DNA of 64,000 nucleotides. Origin: Leishmania martiniquensis (Eukaryota; Euglenozoa; Kinetoplastea; Trypanosomatida; Trypanosomatidae). Below are positions 1-11,400 of the stretch, one piece after another (position 1 is the stretch's first letter; each line of letters opens with the position of its first letter). A model generated the notes under the pieces. The model made no database searches. It saw only the letters and a program-made list of their open reading frames with translations, and had not been told where the DNA came from. Made by a program: the position numbers and the translations under genes. The stretch covers positions 237,001-301,000 of the forward strand of contig NC_090140.1 of the NCBI RefSeq assembly GCF_017916325.1. Reading direction: 5' to 3'.

Positions 1-3000
1 CAAGAACACAACGAGGAAAGACCGCATTTCCGCGCCGCGCTCGCGCCCTCTGAGCGGTGGAGGAGGTTCGTGCCCACGCCGACTGGCGTCACCGACCTTA
101 TGGAGGCGGGACTGGCGCGTTGTGCCGCAGCGTTGCGAGCCGAGTACTACGAGTCATGCCAAAGTCAACGGCCCCAGCAGCAACAGGAGCCCTCAAAGGC
201 GATTGATTGGGGCTTTCTCCCTCCTGCAGCACATGAGGCCGGTGCCAACACCGTCTCGATAGCGCACGTGACGGCCTCGTATGCGCAGGCGCTGCGGCCG
301 TCTTGCGCTGGCTGCCGTCCGCAACAACTGGACGAGTACATCACGTTGGCGCTGCTGTCGATGATGCACTGGGATGCAGACGAACGCGGTGGCACTGCTG
401 CCGCTGTCGCAACTGGGGAGATGACCAGCGCGGGTGAAAGCCAACCGAAGTCGGTCGCAGCGTCAACGCTTGTGCAGCGGCGCCCTCGCGCGGACCTCTA
501 CGCCGCTCCCCAGTGCGCCGGGCATCACAGTGTGTTGCGGGGTAAAGGAAGGCGGAGGCCCGCCTGCGCGGACGGCAGCATCGCGCCTAGCTCACCCGCC
601 GCCCCGCACTCGCTCTCCTCCGGCGCTTTTCTGTCGTCGGCGCTGTCCGACTCGGCGCAGCCACTGCGCCCCTTCACGCCCACGCCCACGGCCATCTACA
701 ACGCCTTGCGAGCACGGCTGATGCGTCGGGAGAGTCGCGCGCGACGAGAGTGCGCGTCGACGGAGCGGGAAGCGAGGTACGCGCTTCAGCGGCTTTACAT
801 TCTGGAGACCATACTAGTGCTGCGTGTCGCGTGCGAGGCGGTGGAAAGGCACGAGCGCGAGGCGTCAGCGCAGTGGCATGAGCCACCGTTGCCGCAGCAG
901 AGCACCATAGCAGAAAATCGCCCGTATCACCTCAGCGATGTTGCTGCTGTCTCGTACAGCAGCCTCGTGCGCAGCCATCATGAGCCAGTGACACCGGCGT
1001 TGTCAACAAGTCGAGGTATTCAAGTCACTGCGACGGCACCCGACCACGGCGGAGGCAGTGAGAAGAGCGACAGTGCAGTCCTATCTGATAGATGGGTGGG
1101 GTTGCCCGCGATCTCTGCGGCCAGCAGCCTCGCATGCGAGGAAGGGAGAGGGATGCCAAGCCCGGCCTCCCTCAGCGCGGCGAACAGCAAGAAAAGCTGG
1201 AGGAGCAGCAGCGGAGTTGTGCGCAGTGGACCGCCGTCACCGATAGCCGAAGACAGTCCACCAGGGCAGAGAATCCTAAGCTGCAGCCGCAGCCCTTCTC
1301 CGGCGGTCGCGATGGACGCGGACCTCAGCGACGGTCCACGCGGGGGTAGTATGACGGCCGTTGGAAGCCTGCTGTGCCTCGCTTCGGCCGAGGCGACGCC
1401 GTTGTCGTCGGCGCAGCGGGGCGGTCGGTGCAGTCGCAGCCTGCTATCTACCACGCGAAGCGGCAGTGACGCGAACGTCGAGGAAGGCAGTGGCACTGTC
1501 GGAGCGCTTACCAAAGTGACCGCCCCCGTGCCACGTGAGCAGTCCGCTGCCGGGGTCGCCACAATGGCGCAGCGAGTAGCGGCGTCGTCCTCGTCCTCGA
1601 AAAGCTCTCTCCGGGCAGCGACCTCGCCGGCGGCGGCGGCGCTGGCCTCTGTAGCAGAGGAAGATGCGACGCAATCACTCTCGGCCGCCGTGCCGGAAGG
1701 GACCACTGCGACGGCAGACGCGGTCGGCGAAGAGGAGAAAGATGCAGGCGGTAGTGTCAATGCGGGTGACGCAGCCGCTGCGCCCTCCTTGCCCATGTCG
1801 CCCGTTGGGGTGATGACTGAAGAAGCGGAAGAGGACAACGACAGCAGCACTGCGCCAACGCAAGAGGCGATCAGAGGTGGGGATGACGGCGTCCGTCGTG
1901 ACCCTGAAGCTGGGGCGCAGCGTGCGACGGTGGCACAAGGTGAGGACAACGGCGCGGCGAGCCAAGGCGCGGATGTGGCTGCTGCGCGGGTGCCGATGTG
2001 CAACGCGGCGGTGCTCGGCACGCACAAGATCTCGCCGCTGCCGTCTCTGCCAGTGGTATCAGTTCGGCCACCACCTCCGTCTGTTGTTGCCATGGACGCT
2101 GATGGCGAAGCAGAGCAGGGTGCGAGCCACAGCGGCGATGCCGATCCCGCAGAGAGCCGCAGCAGCAGCAGCAGCTCTTCATGGAAGCTGTCCTCTCTCC
2201 TAAACGGTGACAGCCACGGCGGAGGTGGGCCGCAGCCCTCCGACTCTGGCGCTGGCGGCGCAGATGACGCGCACGTTGCCGTGGCGTCAGGCAGCCCAAC
2301 CGCTGCTGTCCCTGACACAGCGGCTCAGCCGTCCGCAGACAAGTCTACTTACCTATTGAGCCCGGTATTGGACGCCCTCGCCAAGGCGCCCAGTGCGCCG
2401 ACGCAAGCAGCGGAGGCGCGGCCCTTGTCCATCGACCGAGGCGAGCACATCGCTGACAGTAGCCCTCGCAGTGACGCTAAATGGGTTGCCAGCAGTCCCC
2501 CCGGCACGGAGTCAGACGCACCCAACAGTGGTGTTGCTGGAAGCCCGTCCTCTGCGGCGAAGCACACCGACTCAACGCCTCGCAGCTCCCCTCCGCCGGC
2601 CCCGCCATCGTCGCTCGCTTACTCGTCGGCGGCGTCTTGGCAACCCCTCGAGGCTCAGGTCGCCGAGGAGGTGGGAGCTGGAGCGGGTACGGCCGCAGAA
2701 AGCGGCCGTGCCGTCAATGCGGCGCACAGCTCAGGCGACGCGGGTGCGACGAGCCTGGAAGCTATGGCGTATGGCGCCCTCCAGCGCCCACTCACGCCCG
2801 CCGATGCGGCAGTCTGTACTGCTAACACGCCGGCTACCGCATCAACGCCGAAATCAGAGACTGAGGGCCCGGTGGGCGCCGAAGACGGCTCGGGGCAGAC
2901 GCCGATCGACTCACCAACGCATCAAAGAGAGCGGCAGCGAATGCGCACTGCCGCATCACACTCGCGCCGTCGGGTGCGCTTCTCCTTTCCAGTGGGAGGG

Positions 3001-3891
3001 GTGAGTGGAGACGATGGGATGGTCGATGCATCGAAGCGGAAGCGCGAGGAGGGGCAAGATTCGCTACGCTCCGCTTCGGGGCTGCGGTCGATGCTGCCTA
3101 GGGATCTGGAAGACGCAAGCTCGGCAGCGGCGGATGGTGATGAAAGGGTGGTGAGCCGCACCGATCTCGTCGCGGCGGACCTCTTAGAGAGGCTCACTGC
3201 ACTAGATGCGCTACTCCTCCACAGCTTCCCCAACTACTTTACCACCGGCACGGAGGAGGACGGCCTTCCCGGCGTGGTCATGCGCCGCCACGGGCACCCA
3301 ACGCTCGTCTCGCCCCGGTCGCCGCAGCCATCTGCACCGGAGCCAGCGCTGCAGCCTTCGAAACGCACGGCTCCGGCAGCGGAGGGGCGCGGGGCGGCGC
3401 CGTCGTCTGCAGCAGCAGCAGCCGCCTCGTCGCCAAGAGGTGCGTACACAGCCCCCCTTCATGGCCACCTCACGCCGCCGCGCCTGCCGCCAGAGAGCCT
3501 CGCCTCGAAGCTGCGCCGCAAGTACGGTCTTTCCCAGCCGCAGCGGCAGTGCCGCGCATCCGAAAAGATGATGGCGAGTGGAACGCCATCGGCATGGGCG
3601 TCTCTGGCCGACACACCCGGCGTAAGGACTTCCGTGCCCATCGGCACAGATGTCATGGGCAGGGCCAGCGTCAACGCGTCGCCCTGCACTCGCCAGCCTT
3701 TACGTGATGAGCTGTATGAGCAGCGGACGTCCACGTCACTGGGAGAACGCTTTCGCGTATTCACGCGTGAAGAGGCGGACGCGAGTGCGCCGGCACTGTC
3801 TGTGAAGCCACTGGACACAGTCCATGAGCAACCAGCGTCGGCACGTTCACCCTGCGGAATGCAGGGTGCACCTTTCCGCGACAGCGAGTGA
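1..3891 (+). CDS. Large low-complexity protein, unknown function (5' end probably outside window)
   Basis: The frame is open from the first base of the window to the TGA at 3889, so the true start may lie upstream; the first in-frame ATG inside the window is at 100. I do not recognise a family. Most of the protein is Ser/Ala/Gly/Pro-rich low complexity with Ser and Ala runs (around 2157-2180 and 3412-3432). Three stretches look more ordered: an N-terminal part (about 190-390) ending in a hydrophobic LALLSMMHW segment and holding one CxxC pair; a charged Arg/Glu helix (about 690-850, residues 230-283); and a Leu-rich segment near residues 1056-1081 (DLLERLTALDALLLHSFPNY). No signal peptide or membrane segment is obvious. 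Third positions are GC-rich, as in the neighbours. That this is a real gene is fairly certain; its function is not known. Confidence 0.75.
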   Translation, partial: QEHNEERPHFRAALAPSERWRRFVPTPTGVTDLMEAGLARCAAALRAEYYESCQSQRPQQQQEPSKAIDWGFLPPAAHEAGANTVSIAHVTASYAQALRPSCAGCRPQQLDEYITLALLSMMHWDADERGGTAAAVATGEMTSAGESQPKSVAASTLVQRRPRADLYAAPQCAGHHSVLRGKGRRRPACADGSIAPSSPAAPHSLSSGAFLSSALSDSAQPLRPFTPTPTAIYNALRARLMRRESRARRECASTEREARYALQRLYILETILVLRVACEAVERHEREASAQWHEPPLPQQSTIAENRPYHLSDVAAVSYSSLVRSHHEPVTPALSTSRGIQVTATAPDHGGGSEKSDSAVLSDRWVGLPAISAASSLACEEGRGMPSPASLSAANSKKSWRSSSGVVRSGPPSPIAEDSPPGQRILSCSRSPSPAVAMDADLSDGPRGGSMTAVGSLLCLASAEATPLSSAQRGGRCSRSLLSTTRSGSDANVEEGSGTVGALTKVTAPVPREQSAAGVATMAQRVAASSSSSKSSLRAATSPAAAALASVAEEDATQSLSAAVPEGTTATADAVGEEEKDAGGSVNAGDAAAAPSLPMSPVGVMTEEAEEDNDSSTAPTQEAIRGGDDGVRRDPEAGAQRATVAQGEDNGAASQGADVAAARVPMCNAAVLGTHKISPLPSLPVVSVRPPPPSVVAMDADGEAEQGASHSGDADPAESRSSSSSSSWKLSSLLNGDSHGGGGPQPSDSGAGGADDAHVAVASGSPTAAVPDTAAQPSADKSTYLLSPVLDALAKAPSAPTQAAEARPLSIDRGEHIADSSPRSDAKWVASSPPGTESDAPNSGVAGSPSSAAKHTDSTPRSSPPPAPPSSLAYSSAASWQPLEAQVAEEVGAGAGTAAESGRAVNAAHSSGDAGATSLEAMAYGALQRPLTPADAAVCTANTPATASTPKSETEGPVGAEDGSGQTPIDSPTHQRERQRMRTAASHSRRRVRFSFPVGGVSGDDGMVDASKRKREEGQDSLRSASGLRSMLPRDLEDASSAAADGDERVVSRTDLVAADLLERLTALDALLLHSFPNYFTTGTEEDGLPGVVMRRHGHPTLVSPRSPQPSAPEPALQPSKRTAPAAEGRGAAPSSAAAAAASSPRGAYTAPLHGHLTPPRLPPESLASKLRRKYGLSQPQRQCRASEKMMASGTPSAWASLADTPGVRTSVPIGTDVMGRASVNASPCTRQPLRDELYEQRTSTSLGERFRVFTREEADASAPALSVKPLDTVHEQPASARSPCGMQGAPFRDSE

Positions 3892-6276
3892 AGCTGCGGT
3901 AACCTCAGCAGCCCCGGCCGCCTCTGCGTCGCGCTCATGGGCACTATCAGCGCCCGCTACGGAACGCCCATACCCGCGAGAAGGCATCGGTGCCCGCTCG
4001 ACCTGAGGTGCGGCGGTCCGCATGGCTCTAACGAAGTCGTGAGCGCTTCAAGGCATCCACAAGCTTCTGTACTTGTCCGCGCAGGCCGGTGCAGTTTAAC
4101 CTTTGCACCCAGCCGAGGTTTGGCGGCAGTGGTCGTCAGGCGTGTTCGTGTGTGTGTGTGTATGTGTATGTGTGAAGAGAGGGAAGGAATGGCGTTGCTG
4201 CTGCGCCGCTGCCGAGGCGGTACTAACGGCGCACACTCTCGTGTCGCGCGCCAGCCCTTGTTGACGATGTCAGCAAGCCTACACCTTCGAAATGTGCGGG
4301 GTTAGGCGTACCTCTTCTGCCGCTTTCCGACGTAGCAGCCCGGGCCGCCGGCAGCTCCGTACCTTTCACGGCACAGGGCGCGTTTCCGTGGCTGTCGCCC
4401 TCTTCAGCGTGTCGAGGCGTGCGTGATACAGTGTACGCAGCTGCCGAGACCGCCACTTCCCCACCCCCACCCCTCCTTCTCTTCGCAGATGCCCAGGACA
4501 GAAGGCGCCATCGCGACGCGTGGCGCCCCTCCCCCTCCTCGCTAGATGATCCGCTTAGCAAACTTCAGTCGTGCGAAAGGCCTCGTTGCACTGCGCCAAT
4601 CAACGCTGAGGCGCCGCGGCAGAGGTAGCTGCGCGCTTGATCGAGGTCTGATGGGGAGAGGGATAGGAGAGTGCACGGGACGGCCGCCTTGGCCATCACC
4701 ATCCCTGGGGACGTGGCGACGACGACCATCGCGTCTCCGAGCGTCAAGCCTCCATGCCGCAAGGCTGCGCCTTCTCCGCGCGCGCGTTAGCTCGTGTGGC
4801 AGTGACGTCCACCACACCACCACCACCCTCCCCTCTCCCTGAGCACAGCTTTGGCATCAGCCACCTCAGTCCACTGTCCTGCCCCCCCTCCCCTCCGCCG
4901 AATCCGCAGCAACGCGCACGTGCGACGGCAGCCCCGACTTGCCGCATTTGGGCCTGTTGGAGGCTGCAGAGCTGTTTGCGGGTCGTGTCCGAGCACAGTC
5001 TCCGAATACCGCCGCGACAACCGTCTGCCGCCCACCCCCACCCGCCTGTCTCTCTCTCGCCATACAGGTCCCCATCTCGGTGATAGCGAAGGCCGGCACG
5101 TACCGTATGCCTTATCAGGCAGGTGCCGCAGGGGGGCTGTCACCGCCGGTTTGTACGCTCTCGGCAGCGGCGGCGGCGGTGACGTGCCCCAGCCTCCTCC
5201 ACCCCCCTCCTGTCTTCAGCCCCTTGCTCTTGGCGTATTCGGTAGCGCCGTTCGTGGCGAGGCTGCAGCCGACGCATGCCGCCGGTGGCTCGATGGGGAG
5301 ACCGTTTCCTTCGCAGCTGTGTGGCAAGCAGATGAGAAGACAGTGGGTGAGGAACCGCGCCGCGTGTCCATGGGCAGGCGGATATGGTGCGCGAGTGCCG
5401 CTGTCGCGCACACGTATGAGCTGTCCTGTATGTGTATTCGGTGGCGTCCCTGGCGTATTGCACTCGCTCAGGCGGCAGCACGGAGGGGGGAGGGGGGCGT
5501 CAGCGTCACGTAGTACCACCGGCAAACCTCGCCTTCCCATGCCCCCCCTGCTCGTCTTGCGCTCCTCTCCTCTGTGTATTGCGCTCTCGTGCGTGCCGTC
5601 CGTCTTGTCGATGGCCGCAAGGCTCGTGGGAGAGGGCGAGAGAAGAAAAAAAAGAACGGAAGGAGTCCGGAGAGCGGTTGTGCCGGCCCCCCACCCCACA
5701 CATCCTGTGCTTGTCCTTTTCGTCCCTGCCTCCTCGCGTGATCACGCAGATGCCTGGGTGTCCCGTCTTTGGTGCACTGCGCATCCGCGCCGTCCCTATT
5801 GCCCCCAGTCGCAGGGAGAGAAAAAAAACAAAGAAAAGCGCTTGTGTTTGAAACGCAACGCTGAAAAAAAAGGAGAGGGGGCGAGGGAGGCGTGCCGTAA
5901 ATGATGGGCGCGGCGGTCACGGCGCGTCGCGTCGTAACGCCGTCTGCTCCACCCTACTGCCTTCTCTCTCACCAGGGTGGCGAGCGGTCCCCCGTCCCCC
6001 TTTCCCTTCTCTCGCCTCCGCCGCGGCGCCTCCCACCGCACCCTCACCTGCTCTGCTTCCTCCTCCTCCCCTCCCTTCCCAACCCCTTTGCAGCGATTGG
6101 CGGTTGTACCGTTGCTGCTGTGGAATCTGCGCGCCTTCGTCGCTCTAAGCCCCCACTACCGCCGCCACGCCCTCTCTCTCTCTCTTTCTCCCTCCCGCGG
6201 CGCCGAAATCGGCCACCTCGGCAGGTGGTAAAGGGGCCAACCCCCACGGAAACGGCGCGCGCGTGCTCCTGTGCGC
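3892..6276. other. Intergenic region: 3' UTR of the first gene and 5' UTR of the sideroflexin gene
   Basis: About 2.4 kb with no convincing gene. It holds a TG-rich tract (about 4146-4172), purine-rich A-runs (5641-5665 and 5820-5872) and several C/T tracts. Open frames here have UTR-like composition, begin at non-ATG codons or lack family features, and are interrupted by simple sequence. Confidence 0.6.
6170..6224 (+). promoter_or_regulatory. Candidate spliced-leader acceptor for the sideroflexin gene
   Basis: A pure pyrimidine run (6171-6196) is followed by its first AG at 6223-6224. The sideroflexin ATG at 6277 is the first ATG after it, giving a 5' UTR of about 52 nt. Confidence 0.5.
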
Positions 6277-7317
6277 ATGCAGCAGTTCAGTGCAGACACC
6301 ACCCTCGGCGAGGTGCTGCACTTCCCGCAGGACCTGCAGTTTGACCAGAGCACGTACAGCGGCCGCTTCTTGCATTTCCTATCCATGACGGACCCTCGCA
6401 TCCTCCTGACCTCTCCGATGCGGCTGGCGTCGAGCGAGGCGCTGCTCGAGCGCGTGGATCGCCGTGAGGAGGGGTGGGCGAAGGTGAAGGTGGTAGACTA
6501 CCTCGACGCGCGGCAGCGCGTCGAGGGCATCGTTCACCCGGTGTCGAAGAGGCCCATCTTCTTGCCTTTTCGATTTTCTGCGTTCGTGCCGATGAACTTC
6601 ATTAACCTCTGCGGCATGCTGGCGCCATCGCAGCAGACCCCCATCCGGGCAGTGTTCTGGCAGCTGTCGAACCAGACGTACAACGTGGGCTTCAACTACT
6701 GCAACGGCAGCGGGAGGGACGGCTTGCCGCTGCATGCGCTCGCGATGGGCTACATCGTCGCCACCTGCACGGCGTGCGGCATTTCGTACCGGCTAAGTAA
6801 GGCCGCCGCCGCTGTATCGGCGTCGACGTCGTCGGCGGCACTCTTCCAGAAGCTGATGATCCCGTACACCGCCGTGGCATGTGCGAACATGGCCAACCTC
6901 GGCGTCATTCGATTCCGCGATGTGCTGCGCGGCATCGCCGTGCAGGACCCAGAGACGGGCAAGGACCTGAACGGCGGTCAGCCGTCCGCCGTGGCCGGGC
7001 GCCTCGCGGTGGCGCAGGTCGCACTCAGTCGTATCCTAATTCCTGTGCCGCTGATGCTGCTGCCGCCGGCGTTCATGAACGTTCTCTTTCACCCAACAAG
7101 GGGCATCCGCATCTTCGCAGAGCGCCGCGCGCAGCTCTACCAACCAGTGCATGTGCTGACGCTGGTCGGTGTGCTGTGCATCGCGCTGCCGATGAGCATT
7201 GCCGTTTTCCCGCAGAGGACGGTCGTGCCGGTGGGCTGGTTGGAAGCTTCGTTCCAGCGGCAGACGAACGCCGCTGGCCACCCCATCACGCACGTCGAGT
7301 TCAATAAGGGCCTTTAG
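6277..7317 (+). CDS. Sideroflexin-family mitochondrial carrier
   Basis: A 346-residue protein, near the usual sideroflexin length (about 320). Sideroflexins are multi-pass inner mitochondrial membrane proteins; human SFXN1 imports serine for one-carbon metabolism. Family blocks are visible in order: GRFLHFLSMTDPR near residue 28; a VPMNFINLCGML segment near 106; FWQLSNQTYNVGFNY near 127; ANMANLGVIRFRDVLRGI near 206, followed by a D.ETGK.L loop; and the C-terminal LPMSIAVFPQ near 305. Hydrophobic segments between them fit the usual four to five membrane passes. The family HPDTGE signature is degenerate here (HPVSKR near residue 90). The start is the ATG at 6277, just behind the candidate splice acceptor; the frame also extends two codons upstream to a GTG that I do not favour. 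The substrate cannot be read from sequence. Confidence 0.93.
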   Translation: MQQFSADTTLGEVLHFPQDLQFDQSTYSGRFLHFLSMTDPRILLTSPMRLASSEALLERVDRREEGWAKVKVVDYLDARQRVEGIVHPVSKRPIFLPFRFSAFVPMNFINLCGMLAPSQQTPIRAVFWQLSNQTYNVGFNYCNGSGRDGLPLHALAMGYIVATCTACGISYRLSKAAAAVSASTSSAALFQKLMIPYTAVACANMANLGVIRFRDVLRGIAVQDPETGKDLNGGQPSAVAGRLAVAQVALSRILIPVPLMLLPPAFMNVLFHPTRGIRIFAERRAQLYQPVHVLTLVGVLCIALPMSIAVFPQRTVVPVGWLEASFQRQTNAAGHPITHVEFNKGL

Positions 7318-8400
7318 CGTCTCTTCCGCCACTGCTGGGTGGGAAAGAGAGACGCGATAGAGGAAATGCGATGTGCACGTCGTCAACCGAAGGCGACATG
7401 CCCCCCCACCCACCACCCACCCCACACGCACACAGACGGGTGGGGGGCCGAGGGAGATACGCTCCCGCCCTCTCCACGCCCACCTTTGGACGCGCGTACG
7501 CGAATGTGTGGCAGACGGTGGTCGTCGTTGCCTATTCGTTACTATCTCAAATCAACTGCAGCCCACACCTCCTCTCATCCCCACCCACACCAACACAAAC
7601 AGACGCGCACCTTCCCCCACCCCCCTTATGTGTATGGCGCCTTGTCGCATCTGCTCGCTTATCAGCGTGAGCGATCGCAGAGGGGGGTAGGCAATCACCG
7701 CTAGCAGCGCTGGCCAAGGCGTGTCGGTGCCGCAGACTTGTCGTGATGCACTCCGTGACATTATCTTTGCGCCTCACCCCTTTCGCTCTCTCTCTTCCCT
7801 CACACACACACGCACGCACGCACATACACACACAACCGTGCTCCTCACCTCACTCTCCTTCCCCTTCCCCTCCCCCCTCCGGCACGCGCACTCCCTCGCT
7901 GAATGGCACTTCGCGTGCGTCACTCGAGCCCATACCTGCACGAATGTATGTCCGATCTCTGTCCAAGGCAGTGACAGAGGCTGAGAGAGAGAGAGACAGG
8001 CAGGCAGGCAGACACGCAGGGAGCGAGAGAGGCAGATCCGCGTGCACACACACACACAAGCGTACGTACGTACGTACATGCATACAGACATAGAGAAAAG
8101 AGTGGCGACAGTGACCATTGTTCGCATCCACGAAGCACAGCCGTGGCCGCCTTCATTGTTTGTGGATACGGTGAGGCCTTTCTGTGACCCCCGACACACA
8201 CGCACCGACAGCACCTGTGAAGGCGTGCGTTCTCCATCTCGGAGGAGGGGGAGAGCCGAACGAAGAAAAAAAGGCGCTACGTTGGCGTCGTGAAGCGCTC
8301 CTGTCCGTATTTGCGCCGGTGCGTAAAGCGCGGAAGAAGGGGGGAGGAGGGGGGCCGCGGCACGCTAGCATCAAGCCCTCTTCACCACCACCATCCCCCC
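7318..8400. other. Intergenic region with dense simple repeats
   Basis: It holds C-rich and CA-rich tracts (7396-7440, 7560-7625, 7800-7834), a CT-rich tract (7840-7880), a GA/CAGG-rich stretch (7978-8030), CA repeats (8045-8057) and a short CGTA tetranucleotide run (8061-8078). No gene was seen. The splice acceptor for the downstream PG-rich gene is not clear-cut; an AG at 7927-7928 after the CT tract is one candidate. Confidence 0.5.
8043..8080. repeat. Compound microsatellite, (CA)n followed by (CGTA)n
   Basis: Six to seven CA units are followed within a few bases by about four CGTA units, each CGTACG junction being self-complementary. It lies in the 5' flank of the PG-rich repeat gene. 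Confidence 0.7.
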
Positions 8401-11400
8401 ATGCCGTCCTCTTCCTACGCGGCATACCTACGTGAGGTGGCGCTGGACATGAACGCCATCATCGCCCCAGTCGCCATAGTGGCGTGCCCCAGCAAAGCCA
8501 CCACCGACTCGACCGTGGCGGCGCCGCCGCGGCGACCATCAAGATCTGGACGCCGGCGGGCCGACCACGCCAGCCGTAGCAGCGGTCAACATACATCGGA
8601 ATCCTGTGGGGACTCCTACGCGTACGATTACCTGCAGGTGCCAGCGATGGGCAGCCTGAGTCGCTCCAGCGCAGTGCAGCTCTACGAGGAGTGGCAGCAG
8701 CAGCGGCGGCGCGCGCAGGCCCGCACCACGCGCGCAACTGCGGCGCACTCGCCTTTGCTGTCGTACACCACCAACTCCCCCACTGCACACGCCGCCAGGC
8801 AGGACCGCGAGCCTCTCGGCCACGCGGATGCGGTGCAACGCTCTTTCCAGCGCTTCTATGCGGTGTTGAAGGACGAAGGCCGCCGTCAAGCGCACGCCGC
8901 CGCCTCGAGTGAAAGGGCTGCTCCCCTCTCGCACTTCCTTTCAGGCTTGCGGCAGCGGCGGCGCCAGGAGGACGTTGCGCTTAGGCAGACATGTCCAGAT
9001 GTCTCTGCGGTGGTTCGAGTACCTTCCATGGACTTCGACAGCGACGACATCATCGTCGACGACAGACGCCATCGCGCCGGCGTGAAGACGGCTCAAACGG
9101 CAAGGGGCTCGGTGGGGGCCGAGAAGGCAATCGTGGAAAGCGCGAGCAATCCGCGCGTTGCTGCGGGGTCGACGGCGGCGTTCGTGAAGGCATCGCCGCC
9201 TACACTTACCAGCACAGACACCTCCGCACTCACCTCCAGCCCCTCGAAGCCGTCGGCCTCGTCCTCGCGCTCAGGCTCGCCGCTACGGGAACCGCGGGCT
9301 CGACGGCACCAAAAGAGTCCCTACTGCAGCCACCGCTACGACTCGTGCCACCGCAACGGCCTACCAGATCACGTGAACGCTCATGCGCGTCGTTCTCGTG
9401 GCGTGATCGCCAGCGCCGCCGACGGCGAGTGCCGCACCCGGTCTTCTTCACCCGCGTGTGGTCGTCGGGTGTCGTCTGCCGAAGGGGCCCCGACGAGCAG
9501 GAGTGGCGCAACAGCGGCGTCGAACGTGGGCACTGCAGACACCGTGCGCCTGCAGTGGCCGCATCAGGCACGAACGATACCGACGCGGCGCCCGCTGCCG
9601 CGGTCGCCCCAAGACGGCAGACGCCACCGCCATGGTGATCGGCGTGTTGGTCGCCTCAGCGGTGCACGCTGCGGTGATCCATCGACCACGGCAGCTTCGA
9701 TGGCTGTGGCTGCGTCCGCGCGCAAGCGCATCGATCACGAGAAGGGCGAGGTCACTCTCCGCGACATCGCCACGCGCAGTTGCGCGTGCTACTGGGCCGA
9801 GCTCCCCAGCCTGACTATGGCGGTGAACCCAGCCTCCCATGCCGCTGGATGTCCCTACCAGGCGCACGAGGCCCTCTACACGGAGGTAATGCTGACCAGC
9901 AAGGTCGACCACAGAAGCAGATCTGCCAGCACCTCCTCTCACAGTCGATGCCCCTCCTCCGCCTCCTCGAACGGACGCTACGGCGTGTTGGGCAGGCGCA
10001 GCAGCTCCAGGCAGCGGCGCCGCGCGCCTCTCAGGCAGGCAGTGCATGACCCCAAGGTGAAGCGCACGCGTGGCCGCGCCGCCGTCATGGGATCCACGAC
10101 GCGGCGGACATACATGGAGGTGATCATGGACGCTGCCCGCGACGCCCCACAGTCGCAGCCGTCGCGCTCAGGTGGCTGCAGCGGCAGGGCAAAGGCTACT
10201 CCATGTGCAGCGGCAGGGATACGGCCGTCCTGCGCGACGGCTCAGGGTGGTCTGCCGACGGGGGAAGCGCTACCAGCGCCTCAGGATGAGCAGCCACCTC
10301 AGCAGCCTTCCCGTCGACGAGCATCCGAGAGCGGCACAGTGGTGACAGCTGCGGAAGACCAGCACAACGAAGCCGGCGAGAAGAGCAGGGAAGAAAGGGG
10401 CCCAAGTGACGACGTTGGCACCATAGCGGGCCATACCGCGCCTGGAGTCAGGCCGTCACCACCGAAGCCACCGAAGCAGCCGCTGTCCAACGAAGAGAGC
10501 CCCTTGCGAGCTCTCTCCCGCCCCCGTCGCCGCCCTGCCGTCGGGGTGCCAGGTCCCGGGTCCTACCATGTGGATCTCGCCTACGCGGCCAGCTCAGCGG
10601 CGCACGGAATCCGCGCTGCCGCGATCCCGAAGGCAGCGCGCATGCCGGCCATCAAGTCCACGACCCCCGGCCCGGGCACGTACGATGTGCAACAAGGCGA
10701 AGAGAAGCGGAAGGGGGACACGGGGGACGCCGTCGCGACGGGGACGGCCACCACCGCAGATGAGGGCGCGACAGATGGCAAGGACGCAGGCGCCAGGTCA
10801 GCCGCCGATAAAGACGCCATCGGCAAAGGTGTTGTCTTTTCCAGGACCGGTGCCCGGCAGCTGCAACTGCAGTACGGTGATGCGTACGTGCACAGCTCCA
10901 CCTGGGCGAAGCGCGCGGCCGCCCTGCCGGGCCCTGGGGCCTACAACCTCGTCGGCGGCGACCGCTTCGACCAGAGCAAGCCGCTCGGCGAGGCACGGAT
11001 GGGCTACCGATTCTCCAAGTCCGCTGATGGGGCACATTTTTGTGCTGCTCCCGCCACCGCCACCGCCGCCGACGCAGCAGCAGCAGGCGGAGGCGATAGG
11101 AGGCACGGCGCCGCCTCATCATCCCCGACCCCAGCCTCGGAGAGGGCAGGGGCACGGGCGGCGGCAGCAGCAGCGACCCGGCGCGCCTCGCTCGTCCTGC
11201 CGTGGCGCGACTGGGCCGGTGGCGCGTACATCGGCACAACCACCTCGAACTTTGTGGCGCACCCGTCCCTTGCTGGTGGCGATCGGCGCATCATTGGGCA
11301 CAGCGCCTCTGCAAGCCCAACGACAGCCAACTGCAGCAGCGCATCCGCGGCAGCAGCGGCAGCGGCGGCGGCGGCAGTTGCCGACGGCAGTGTATGGAGA

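Noticed and set aside
1020..2318. 432-codon open frame on the minus strand within the first gene
   Set aside because: It lies opposite a GC-rich, Ser/Ala-rich coding frame, where long antisense frames arise by chance; no domain, and all other genes run on the + strand.
4851..5904. Overlapping open frames of 220 and 321 codons between the first gene and sideroflexin
   Set aside because: Both code for compositionally odd, C/T- and A-tract-driven sequence, without family motifs, and overlap each other in different frames.
3892..6276. Possible degenerate retroposon (SIDER-type) in the long spacer
   Set aside because: Leishmania 3' UTRs often carry these, but I could not recognise the conserved signature or target-site duplications by eye; a search with SIDER profiles would decide.
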